DNA of 39,969 nt from an uncultured Bacilli bacterium (lineage in GTDB: Bacteria > Bacillota_I > Bacilli_A > RF39 > UBA660): the NCBI GenBank assembly GCA_944332715.1, contig CALVKN010000009.1, forward strand, positions 1 through 39,969. Direction: 5' to 3'. This document shows positions 7,370 to 14,894 of the stretch, piece by piece; position 1 is the stretch's first letter, and each line of letters opens with the position of its first letter. Both the position numbers and the translations under genes were made by a program. The notes beneath the pieces were generated by a model. That model saw nothing but the letters and a program-made list of their open reading frames with translations. It searched no databases and was not told where the DNA came from.

Positions 7370-7913
7370 TATTCACTTTTTCTAATAAATCATCTATTCT
7401 TTGATGAAATTCTTCAATTGTACCATTATTATCAATGAAATAATCAGCATAAGCAATTGGACCCGCTTTAGCAATATTTTCAATTTCCGTAATATCTCTT
7501 TTTATAGCATCATCTCTACTAAATGGCCTTACATCTCTTTTAGCAAGCCGACTATATCTTAGTTCTTTATCAGCAACAACTGAAACAGTTATCACTTGTT
7601 TTTTAAACTTTTCTTGAACAATTTTTAACTCATCCCAAGAATAAAGACTTTCAACTACAACATTATTCTTTTTTACAAGTTTTTCTAATTTTGGTAAATT
7701 TAAAGTAGCAAATACTCCCATTCCACCTTCTTTGCGTAATCTCTCACGCATCATTCGTTCATTGTCAGGATTAACATCCAAACCTTCTTCTTGCAATTTT
7801 TCAAAAGTTATTGCCCCGAAATAAATTCTATCTAAACCAAGACTTTCCAAATAATCACAAGCAACAGTCTTACCAACACCACACATACCAACTACAACAA
7901 TAATTTTATTCAC
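7362..7913 (-). CDS. P-loop nucleotide kinase, dephospho-CoA-kinase-like
   Basis: A 183-aa P-loop kinase. Walker A is GMCGVGKT at residues 9-16, there is a VVVESLYS strand in the place of the Walker B region, and RLAKRDVRPFSRDDAIKRD looks like the LID with substrate-binding arginines. The fold resembles dephospho-CoA kinase/AAA_18-type small-molecule kinases, but it is not the usual CoaE sequence, so the substrate is uncertain. It overlaps the upstream 291-aa gene by 8 nt and the antitoxin start downstream by 8 nt, so it is expressed with both. Whether it takes part in the Fic module or is only a neighbour cannot be told from sequence. Confidence 0.8.
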   Translation of the reverse strand: MNKIIVVVGMCGVGKTVACDYLESLGLDRIYFGAITFEKLQEEGLDVNPDNERMMRERLRKEGGMGVFATLNLPKLEKLVKKNNVVVESLYSWDELKIVQEKFKKQVITVSVVADKELRYSRLAKRDVRPFSRDDAIKRDITEIENIAKAGPIAYADYFIDNNGTIEEFHQRIDDLLEKVNNE

Positions 7914-8781
7914 TATTATCTCTTCTCCTTTTTAAACAGAACTCTTCCATAACTTTTCTTTCTTCTTCAGTATCAGGAACCCAAATATATTTTTTTCCAT
8001 CTGATATCCTAATAAGAGGAACAAAGTTACAACTATATACTTTACTTGATTTTAAATCTATATAAAAATCCCTATCCAAGCTAACGGCCTTAAGGAGCAT
8101 ATCAAGTAAATTACTAGCATTATAATTTGCTAATTCAGGATACTTTCTAAACTCATTTATAATAACTTTTTCATATAGGTCTCTTGCCGATGTAAGTTCT
8201 CTGTCTTTTTTATTGTGACAAAATTTATACTCATTTAAAGCTTTTGTTAAATCTGCAACTTTTTTCAAAAAATTACCAAATGAATCATATGCAATATAAA
8301 CATCTTCTTCTATATCATAAATAAAAAAGTAACCATTATCTAAACCACATTTAACATTTGCACTATATAAAGGCATAGTAATTGGAGTATCTGGAGTAAC
8401 TACTAAATCTTGGTCATTATTAAAATCCCGAAAACTTGCGACATGACCAATAAAATCTACTTCCAACTCTGATGCAATTATATTTCCATTGCAATCCATC
8501 ACTTTATATTTTTTCTTATCATAAATTATAAAATAATTTTTCCCAACCCTTGCTATTATCTCTCCATCAACATTTATAAAATTACCTTCACTATCAACTA
8601 ATTTAAAAGGATATGCAATCATTATATGATATTTCCCATTTGATACAATGATTGGTGCTACTTTAGTAATTAATTTTTCATAACTTTCTTCAACATTTTC
8701 TTTAGTTAAAAAGACATAATCTGGATGAAGACTCATTTTTATTCCATTAGTTGCCTCTAAATCTTTTGTAATACTTAACAT
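7906..8781 (-). CDS. Unrecognised 291-aa protein
   Basis: No family recognised. The first 180 residues alternate short beta-strands with repeated 'what is expected/what is displayed' type units (SEGNFINVDGEIIARVGKN, DKKKYKVMDCNGNIIA, AYDSFGNFLKKV), suggesting a beta-propeller or WG-repeat-like beta-rich domain. The C-terminal 100 residues are helical and charged, ending KRRRDNSE. There is no signal peptide or membrane segment, so it is cytoplasmic. It lies 12 bases after asnS and overlaps the kinase start by 8 nt, so it is part of the hisS-asnS-kinase transcript. Confidence 0.7.
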   Translation of the reverse strand: MLSITKDLEATNGIKMSLHPDYVFLTKENVEESYEKLITKVAPIIVSNGKYHIMIAYPFKLVDSEGNFINVDGEIIARVGKNYFIIYDKKKYKVMDCNGNIIASELEVDFIGHVASFRDFNNDQDLVVTPDTPITMPLYSANVKCGLDNGYFFIYDIEEDVYIAYDSFGNFLKKVADLTKALNEYKFCHNKKDRELTSARDLYEKVIINEFRKYPELANYNASNLLDMLLKAVSLDRDFYIDLKSSKVYSCNFVPLIRISDGKKYIWVPDTEEERKVMEEFCLKRRRDNSE

Positions 8782-8793
8782 AAACTACCCTTT

Positions 8794-10164
8794 CTAAAAA
8801 TCACAGTTTCCTGGTGTTCTATAGTATGGAATTACATCTCTTATGTTTTCCATACCCGTTAAATACATGACAAGTCTTTCAAAGCCTAAGCCAAAACCAG
8901 AATGAACACAACTACCATATTTTCTTAAATTTACATACCAATACATTTCATCAGGATTCATATCAAGTTCTTTCATTCTTGTAACTAATTTATCATAATT
9001 TTCTTCCCGTTGTGAACCTCCCATAAGTTCACCAACCCCAGGAACTTCTAAGTCAACTGCAGCAACACTTTTACCATCTGCATTTTGTTTCATATAAAAT
9101 GCTTTAATATCCTTCGGCCAATCAGTAATAAACACTGGCCCATTGAAATATTCAGTAATGTATTTTTCATGTTCTTTAGCAATATCTTCACCGTAAACTG
9201 GTTCAAATTCCCATTTTTGTTTAGCATTCTTTAAAATAGTTATTACTTCCTCATGAGTAATTCTTGTAAATTTACTATTTACTAATTTAGTTAATTTTTC
9301 TATTAATCCTTTTTCCACAAATTTATCTAAGAATTCCATTTCATCTTTACCATTTTCTAAACAATAATTAATGACATATTTAAGCATATCTTCTTCGACA
9401 TCCATTAAACCATTGATATCACAAAAAGCAATTTCTGGTTCGATCATCCAAAACTCTGACATGTGTGTTTTAGTATTCGAATTTTCTGCTCTAAATGTTG
9501 GACCAAATGTATAAATTTTTGAAAAAGCCATTGCGTAAGTTTCACCTTCAAGTTGACCAGACACTGTAAGACCAGCTTTTTTACCAAAGAAATCCTTATC
9601 GTATTCTACCTTGCCACTCTTAGCTACACGATCTAAATCAAGCGTTGTAACTTGAAACATTTCTCCAGCGCCTTCACAATCACTTGCAGTAATTATTGGA
9701 GTATTAATATAAACATAACCTCTATCTCCAAAATACTTGTGAATTGCTTGAGCTGCTAGGGAACGAATACGAAACACCGCTTGAAACATATTTGTACGAG
9801 CCCTTAAATATGCTTGTTCTCGCAAAAATTCATTAGTATGTCTCTTTGGTTGAATCGGATAATCTTCTGGACAATCCCCTAAAAGTTTAATTTTACTAGC
9901 TTTTACTTCAACATCTTGATTACCACTTGATTTAACTAAAGTCCCTTCTACTTCTAGCGAACAACCAACCAATAACTTTGATATACTATCAAAATTTTCT
10001 AAAGTATTATCATAAACAATTTGTAAATGTTTAAAACAAGTCCCATCAGAAAAATCGATAAATCCAAATTCTTTCTGAGGTCTATGATTTCTAATCCAAC
10101 CACTTACAGTAATTTTTTCATCCAATAATTCATCTTTTTTTTCTAAAATTTCTTTAATAGTCAT
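8794..10164 (-). CDS. asnS: Asparaginyl-tRNA synthetase
   Basis: A 456-aa class IIb AsnRS that charges tRNA(Asn) directly. It has the N-terminal OB anticodon-binding domain (VSGWIRNHRPQKEFGFIDFSDG), motif 2 FRAENSNTKTHMSEFWMIEPE and motif 3 GFGLGFERLVMYLTG, and ends in the AsnRS-typical IPYYRTPGNCDF. Its presence means the GatCAB route is not needed to charge tRNA(Asn) as such, but could still be the source of asparagine or respond to starvation. The start has an AGGAGA-type RBS, and the gene lies 12 bases after a small unknown gene in the hisS operon. Confidence 0.97.
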   Translation of the reverse strand: MTIKEILEKKDELLDEKITVSGWIRNHRPQKEFGFIDFSDGTCFKHLQIVYDNTLENFDSISKLLVGCSLEVEGTLVKSSGNQDVEVKASKIKLLGDCPEDYPIQPKRHTNEFLREQAYLRARTNMFQAVFRIRSLAAQAIHKYFGDRGYVYINTPIITASDCEGAGEMFQVTTLDLDRVAKSGKVEYDKDFFGKKAGLTVSGQLEGETYAMAFSKIYTFGPTFRAENSNTKTHMSEFWMIEPEIAFCDINGLMDVEEDMLKYVINYCLENGKDEMEFLDKFVEKGLIEKLTKLVNSKFTRITHEEVITILKNAKQKWEFEPVYGEDIAKEHEKYITEYFNGPVFITDWPKDIKAFYMKQNADGKSVAAVDLEVPGVGELMGGSQREENYDKLVTRMKELDMNPDEMYWYVNLRKYGSCVHSGFGLGFERLVMYLTGMENIRDVIPYYRTPGNCDF

Positions 10165-10176
10165 TATTCTTCTCCT

Positions 10177-10572
10177 TTATATACCAAACAATACTTTAAA
10201 AGCCTCATTTAATCTATCTCTAATATTTGTATCATTAATAATTTGCTCTTTTTCTAAATCATTTTTTATTGCTATTAAAAAGGCATCAACAATTTTCTCA
10301 ATATTTTCTATCCCTTCGAAACTTACTTCTGGTTTACATAGTTCATTTATAAAACCCTTATTTATAGCAAAAACAACAACATCTTTAGGATTCTCTCCAT
10401 TTTCCCGCATAAACGCCATAAAACTTATAAATGATACAAAATGGTTTTCGAGTAAATCTTCAAATACATTGTCTTCTTCAATCGTTGAAAAAGCGGGATT
10501 ACTCCGCCACCACCGTCTTATTAGTTGTATATCTAAATCTCTTTTACTAAATTCGACAATCTCTGCTTCCAT
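10177..10572 (-). CDS. Unrecognised 131-aa protein between hisS and asnS
   Basis: A mostly helical, acidic 131-aa cytoplasmic protein with no recognised domain. It starts with an extended segment followed by RRWWRSNP, and has helices around residues 38-60, 80-110 and 112-128. The AAGGGGG Shine-Dalgarno upstream and its tight packing between hisS (18 bases) and asnS (12 bases) support it as a real gene. Function unknown. Confidence 0.7.
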   Translation of the reverse strand: MEAEIVEFSKRDLDIQLIRRWWRSNPAFSTIEEDNVFEDLLENHFVSFISFMAFMRENGENPKDVVVFAINKGFINELCKPEVSFEGIENIEKIVDAFLIAIKNDLEKEQIINDTNIRDRLNEAFKVLFGI

Positions 10573-10590
10573 AAATCCCCCTTTAAAGTA

Positions 10591-11841
10591 TTATATATTA
10601 CCTAAAATCCAATCAACAACTTCTGCTTCATCCACTTTTATTTCTTCTTTAGTAGCATTATCTTTAATATTTACTAATCCTTTTTGTAAATCTTCATTAT
10701 TAAGTATTATCAAAAATTTCGCTTGTAATCTATCAGCAATTTTAAATTGTGACTTCATACTCAAATTAGCACTATTTATTTCTGTTGCAACATTATTAAG
10801 TCTTAAATATTGAGCTATTTCTAACGCATGCATCTTTTCTTCTTCACTGACACTCATTATATAAACATCAACTGCTTGATCTAAATTCTTAATATCTATA
10901 TTTTCTTTAATATTTAGAATTACTCTTTCCATACCCATAGCAAATCCAACCGCCGGGATACTTGGTCCATCAAGAGTCTCTACTAAGTGGTTATATCTTC
11001 CTCCACCACCTAGAGTAACACCATCACTATCGGCAATATATTCCCAAACATTTTCATCATAATAATCAAGCCCACGAACAATATTTTCATTTACTTCATA
11101 ATTGATATCTAAAATATTCAAATATTCTTTTACTTTTTCAAAACGTTCTTTACTTTCTTTGCTTAAATAATCACTAATCTTAGGAACATTTTTAAGTATT
11201 TCACTATCTTTATCAACCTTACAATCAAGTATTCTAAGTGGATTGGTATTAATACGTGTTTGACAATCTTCACACAAATCATTAATGTGTGGTTTTAAAT
11301 ATTTAACTAACGCATCCGTATAATTTTTTCTTGATTCGGCATCTCCTAATGAATTAATAGCAACTGTAGCTTCAATTCCTAAATTATTCAAAAGATAATA
11401 TCCAACACTTATAACTTCAGCATCAATCATTGGATCATTTGAATTAAACACTTCAATTCCAAATTGTGTAAACTCTCTATTTCTTCCTGATTGTGGTCTT
11501 TCATAACGATACATCGTTCCATTATAATATAACTTAATACAATCATTACGATTACCATATAATTTATTTTCAATTAAACTACGTACTACTCCTGCAGTTC
11601 CTTCCGGTCTAAGCGTAATACTTCTATCCCCCCGATCTTTAAAATCATAAGTTTCCTTTGTTACAATATCCGTAGTTTCTCCAACACTACGATGGAATAA
11701 TTCACTAGCCTCAAAAATCGGTGTTCTAATTAACTCATAATTATAATTCACCATCATATCTTCAATTTCATGACTTATGTAAGTATAGATTTTTGCATCT
11801 ACCCCCATCAAATCATATGTGCCCTTTGGCTTTGTAATCAT
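10591..11841 (-). CDS. hisS: Histidyl-tRNA synthetase
   Basis: A 416-aa class II HisRS. Motif 1 is followed by the LRPEGTAGVVRS block. Motif 2 is YRYERPQSGRNREFTQFG. The HisA signature VRGLDYYDENVWEY and LGGGGRYNHLVE form the histidine and ATP sites, motif 3 is GFAMGMERVIL, and a C-terminal anticodon-binding domain follows. I prefer the ATG at 11841 because AGAAGGGA is directly next to the ATG at 11850 but properly spaced from the later one. It is the first gene of a run that includes asnS and the Fic module, and is preceded by a structured leader with a terminator. Confidence 0.96.
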   Translation of the reverse strand: MITKPKGTYDLMGVDAKIYTYISHEIEDMMVNYNYELIRTPIFEASELFHRSVGETTDIVTKETYDFKDRGDRSITLRPEGTAGVVRSLIENKLYGNRNDCIKLYYNGTMYRYERPQSGRNREFTQFGIEVFNSNDPMIDAEVISVGYYLLNNLGIEATVAINSLGDAESRKNYTDALVKYLKPHINDLCEDCQTRINTNPLRILDCKVDKDSEILKNVPKISDYLSKESKERFEKVKEYLNILDINYEVNENIVRGLDYYDENVWEYIADSDGVTLGGGGRYNHLVETLDGPSIPAVGFAMGMERVILNIKENIDIKNLDQAVDVYIMSVSEEEKMHALEIAQYLRLNNVATEINSANLSMKSQFKIADRLQAKFLIILNNEDLQKGLVNIKDNATKEEIKVDEAEVVDWILGNI

Positions 11842-11881
11842 TTCAATCATTCCCTTCTGGTTACTATTTTATCATTCAAAG

Positions 11882-12022
11882 AAAAAAAGTGCAATCAATT
11901 TAGATTACACTTCTTCCGCATTCTAACAATTATCAGAACGCTTGCTTCATAATTATCAATCAATCACTTTAACAAAATCTTAGATAGAATTTTTTGAAGC
12001 AACATCACTATCAACTTTTGTC
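11882..12022 (-). promoter_or_regulatory. Structured hisS leader ending in a terminator; not a T-box
   Basis: About 140 nt between a promoter at 12057-12029 and hisS. Three paired elements can be seen: an 8-bp closing stem (TTGCTTCA with TGAAGCAA), a hairpin GCGTTCT/AGAATGC, and a 10-bp terminator stem (11903-11912 with 11887-11896) followed by seven T residues. The T-box core AAGGTGG...CCGCG is absent. It may attenuate hisS, or the last stem may simply end the transcript of the gene upstream. Confidence 0.5.
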
Positions 12023-12028
12023 AAATAT

Positions 12029-12057
12029 ATTTTACCAAATTTTTATAAATTTTACAA
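12029..12057 (-). promoter_or_regulatory. Probable hisS promoter
   Basis: TTGTAA (12057-12052), a 17-base spacer and TAAAAT (12034-12029). The -35 is weaker than in the aspS promoters. Confidence 0.5.
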
Positions 12058-12067
12058 TACAAATTTT

Positions 12068-12781
12068 TCATTTTTTATTAGAAAATTTAATTTTAGGATA
12101 TTTTCTTTTTAATACAGTTACCACCGGAGCCATAGTATATGCATATGCATCAGTCTTATCAACCTCTACACTATATCCCATATCTTCTAAAGCCCTAAGT
12201 TTATCTACTTGACTATCTATATAATAATCAAAATCTTTTCTGGTAAAAAAGCCATCACATCTACAAGGACAAGTTTGAACACACATATCTGTTGGAGATT
12301 CTACAACACTTTCAACCATATCATCAAAGACATCACAAGGGCAATGAGCAAGTAATAAATCATACTTACTAATATCAGTTTTAGCACTAAACTCTTGTTT
12401 CAAAGTAACAATATTTGAAAGTGGCAAATCCAAAGATTTCGGATCCATACATGTAATTTGTTTATCAGGTTTACACTTTTCATATAGAAGTATTGCTAAA
12501 CCTGGTATATATCCACTAGCTACTTCTAATATTGTCCTTTTAGATAAATTTGGAAACTTCGATTGTAACAATTCAATAAAGAATATAAAAACTCCAGGAT
12601 TACTCGCATACTTTTCTGTAAACAAATATGCATATATTTGCCCCATAAAATCATTTTGATATATCTCATCAACATCAAAACTATTATCAAAAAAATCTTG
12701 AATCCCATTAGAATATTTAGATTTATTTTCTCTAATAAAATTTTCTAATATCTTCTTTTCGCTAGCATTTAACTCAAACAT
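12068..12781 (-). CDS. Cys-rich SAM-dependent methyltransferase-like protein
   Basis: A 237-aa protein with a class I methyltransferase-like core: the glycine-containing loop ILEVASGYIPGLAI at residues 85-98 follows a strand, and the acidic end of strand 2 is CMDPKSLD. Strand 4 carries LLLAHCPCD, and a Cys cluster CVQTCPCRCDG follows, which could bind a metal or FeS cluster. It ends with a basic tail (KRKYPKIKFSNKK). The substrate is unknown. The Shine-Dalgarno (GAGGG) lies inside a perfect 11-bp hairpin directly upstream. Monocistronic: a terminator precedes it and hisS has its own promoter. Confidence 0.6.
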   Translation of the reverse strand: MFELNASEKKILENFIRENKSKYSNGIQDFFDNSFDVDEIYQNDFMGQIYAYLFTEKYASNPGVFIFFIELLQSKFPNLSKRTILEVASGYIPGLAILLYEKCKPDKQITCMDPKSLDLPLSNIVTLKQEFSAKTDISKYDLLLAHCPCDVFDDMVESVVESPTDMCVQTCPCRCDGFFTRKDFDYYIDSQVDKLRALEDMGYSVEVDKTDAYAYTMAPVVTVLKRKYPKIKFSNKK

Positions 12782-12812
12782 AAAATATCCCTCATTTGAT
12801 AAGGGATATTTT
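12782..12812 (-). terminator. Terminator hairpin that also masks the next gene's Shine-Dalgarno
   Basis: A perfect 11-bp inverted repeat (12802-12812 with 12782-12792) with a 9-nt loop and a T-rich 3' arm lies just after the surface-protein gene. Its 3' arm contains GAGGG, the ribosome-binding site of the gene starting at 12781. Confidence 0.75.
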
Positions 12813-12836
12813 AATATATATCAAGCAATAAGTCAA

Positions 12837-14099
12837 TTATGCAATGCGATATGGATCTGTTTGGGTACCGGAGCCGGAGATGTATTGGACATTGGAATTT
12901 AAATAAAAGGTAGGCCTTACATCTTGTTCTGAAGATACAGAAAAAATTGAATCAACGCCTCCAGAACTTATTAGCATAAATACAAAAGTTTCATTATCTG
13001 AACCACGAGAACAGCGTGTAATTGTCCATTCCCAATAATCAGAGTATAGCCAATTGCTATCGGCAACATTATTATAATCAGCCAAAATTGTAGTCCAACT
13101 GTCAGGACTTGCTGCATATCCATAGTCGCTTACATATATTAACCCTATTTTTGCATTATAAATTATAGAAGTTACTGGACTTATAATTTCATTAGTATAG
13201 GCTTTTTTTGCTGATACATCCTGTATATTCTGATATGTATTACCACCAATTTGCCATGTTGTATTGGCTATTTTATTTTGCCATTTTTCCTCCAAAATAT
13301 CCAGATAAGAATCATTATTTATATAATTATTCAAATCAGATTCTTCCCATATATTGGCTCCTCCTTCGCTAGGATCTGGAAAAAATGCTGCTAGTTGAAT
13401 TAAATTATAAACATTCTCTTCATAACTTATATTAATTTCATCAAAATTAATTTCATCAGCATCCCATTTATATTTTCCTATGCTTGTATTTTTTATTAAT
13501 TTGGTCTGATACTCACCATTTTCATCAAATACCCCAATTATCCGATATAAATTATCCTCAGAACACACTGCTTCATCGCTACCAAAGCACACATAGTTAT
13601 TTGGGTTTGCACCAGCATATCTATATGAATTATCTCCTGCTTCTTGGTCCGCGTTGGTATAACTTCCACTTCCATCATGATAATACAGTCCATTATCTCC
13701 ATCAGTTCCAGTATATATATTGTTTATTATATAGCTTGCCAAAGTTAAAGGATTTTTATCAAAATATACATAACACTTGTCACTAGTATTTGTTTGTAAT
13801 AATACTTTTTTATTATTATCATCCCAAGTAAGTATTCCGCCATTTTCACATTTTGATAACACTTCATTAAATGTATATCCTTCCTGCGGCCATGTAGTAT
13901 CTGTTGATACTTGGTACTCTCCACTTTGGTAATCGGTTTCATACATCATTGTTAAAGTATTATTTTTTACTATTTTATTACTTTCTTTACTATTTTCAAG
14001 AATATTTTTATCAGTATTTTGTAAATTTACAATAGACATAAGTATTAATAAACATAAAGTAATACTACTCAGTATAAACGCAATATTTTTCTTTTTCAT
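12837..14099 (-). CDS. Secreted or surface-anchored protein with C-terminal adhesin-like module
   Basis: A 420-aa exported protein. The start at 14099 is chosen because it gives MKKKN plus a hydrophobic segment (IAFILSSITLCLLILMSIV), a signal peptide or N-terminal anchor, with GGTAGGTG upstream. After it come a region rich in Thr/Tyr/Trp, two Cys pairs (KCENGG/DKCYVYF and VCFGSDEAVC) and a C-terminal domain ending RPTFYLNSN...GSGTQTDPYRI. This architecture is common in secreted proteins of uncultured gut Firmicutes, where it often occurs in paralogous sets. It probably acts at the cell surface; ligand unknown. A terminator follows it. Confidence 0.7.
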   Translation of the reverse strand: MKKKNIAFILSSITLCLLILMSIVNLQNTDKNILENSKESNKIVKNNTLTMMYETDYQSGEYQVSTDTTWPQEGYTFNEVLSKCENGGILTWDDNNKKVLLQTNTSDKCYVYFDKNPLTLASYIINNIYTGTDGDNGLYYHDGSGSYTNADQEAGDNSYRYAGANPNNYVCFGSDEAVCSEDNLYRIIGVFDENGEYQTKLIKNTSIGKYKWDADEINFDEINISYEENVYNLIQLAAFFPDPSEGGANIWEESDLNNYINNDSYLDILEEKWQNKIANTTWQIGGNTYQNIQDVSAKKAYTNEIISPVTSIIYNAKIGLIYVSDYGYAASPDSWTTILADYNNVADSNWLYSDYWEWTITRCSRGSDNETFVFMLISSGGVDSIFSVSSEQDVRPTFYLNSNVQYISGSGTQTDPYRIA

Positions 14100-14143
14100 G
14101 ATACACCTACCATAAAAATTATATTTGTTAAAATACCACAAAA

Positions 14144-14185
14144 CCACGACATAACGTGTCATATAATTGACATATAATGTCGTGG
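14144..14185. promoter_or_regulatory. 42-bp imperfect palindrome, probable operator
   Basis: Outer arms CCACGACAT (14144-14152) and ATGTCGTGG (14177-14185) are perfect, and inner arms TGTCA/TGACA (14157-14161, 14168-14172) share the same centre. It lies between the divergent XRE regulator and the surface-protein gene, and a TATAAT lies within the right half. It is the most likely binding site of the XRE protein. Confidence 0.6.
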
Positions 14186-14229
14186 CTTTATTTTCCAAAT
14201 TATGGAATTATATCACTAGGCGATTATCT

Positions 14230-14421
14230 ATGATAAAAGAATATCGAATACTACATAATATAACTCAAGAAGAATTAGCGGAAAAATTAAATTTAAGCCC
14301 TAGACAAATTCAAAGAATTGAAAATGGAACTTCTAGACCTAGTTTAAAAACTCTAAAGTTAATTATTGAAATACTTGAAATATCTGATGAAGATATAGTT
14401 AAATTAATTAAAGAATTATAA
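14230..14421 (+). CDS. XRE-family HTH transcriptional regulator, 63 aa
   Basis: A single-domain Cro/C1-type repressor. The HTH is clear: ITQEELAEKLNLS is helix 2 and the turn, PRQIQRIENGTSRPSLKTL is the recognition helix and following turn, and the C-terminal helices are LIIEILEIS and DEDIVKLIKEL. The ATG at 14230 is preferred over an upstream in-frame ATG (14167) because the earlier stretch runs through the operator palindrome and is not XRE-like. It is divergent from the surface-protein gene, with the palindrome in between, so it probably represses itself and perhaps that gene. Confidence 0.85.
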   Translation: MIKEYRILHNITQEELAEKLNLSPRQIQRIENGTSRPSLKTLKLIIEILEISDEDIVKLIKEL

Positions 14422-14440
14422 ATATTATATTATTTACTAC

Positions 14441-14776
14441 TTAGGTTGTATAAGTAGACATTACAATAACAGTTGCAAGCATTGCTACACCTTGCTCAGT
14501 AAATGCAAATGGCAAATACTTAGAATATTTTCCCTGTTCCAATTCTAAGGTTTCAGATTGAAACCTTAGAATATTATAATATTCATCCTTTGTTAATTGA
14601 AACATAAATCTTTCTGGAAATCTATTAATGTGTCTTTTAACAACTAAATTTATCGATTTTGTACCATTAGAACATTCATAGAGTTTGGCTAAATCTGAGT
14701 CTAGCATTACCTGAACTCCTCGAACTTCATAAATTAAATTTTCAATATTTGTTTCGTTTTTTACTAAATTATTCAT
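14441..14776 (-). CDS. Truncated ORF6N-domain (phage antirepressor-type) protein
   Basis: A 111-aa protein matching the ORF6N domain: IYEVRGVQVMLDSDLAKLYECSNGTKSINLVVKRHINRFPERFMFQLTK is the typical core, and LPFAFTEQGVAMLATV the typical end. Full proteins of this type continue for a further ~100-150 residues; here the frame stops soon after GVAMLA with VIVMSTYTT, so it is truncated. GGGGGT precedes the ATG. It is probably a prophage remnant or a minimal domain protein, and lies tail-to-tail with the XRE gene. Confidence 0.75.
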   Translation of the reverse strand: MNNLVKNETNIENLIYEVRGVQVMLDSDLAKLYECSNGTKSINLVVKRHINRFPERFMFQLTKDEYYNILRFQSETLELEQGKYSKYLPFAFTEQGVAMLATVIVMSTYTT

Positions 14777-14865
14777 TTTGTTACCCCCTATAACTAAATA
14801 TAGTATATCATAACGTTTGTTCGTTTGCAATGTGTAAATCAAATAACTTTGCAATAAATATAAAA

Positions 14866-14890
14866 ACTGCTTAGGACATTCCTAAACAGT
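14866..14890 (-). terminator. Intrinsic terminator of aspS2
   Basis: A 10-bp stem (14881-14890 with 14866-14875, one G-U pair) with a 5-nt loop and a T tract, four bases after the aspS2 stop. Confidence 0.85.
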
Positions 14891-14894
14891 CTAG

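Noticed and set aside
11882-12022. hisS leader as a T-box
   Set aside because: There is no AAGGTGG...CCGCG element, which is present and exact in both aspS leaders.
12001-12024. A perfect TTGACA before hisS as the main promoter
   Set aside because: No usable -10 lies 16-19 bases after it; TTGTAA-17-TAAAAT just upstream is more convincing.
14100-14198. A longer N-terminus for the surface protein
   Set aside because: The added 33 residues overlap the operator region and would hide the signal peptide; GGTAGGTG supports ATG 14099.
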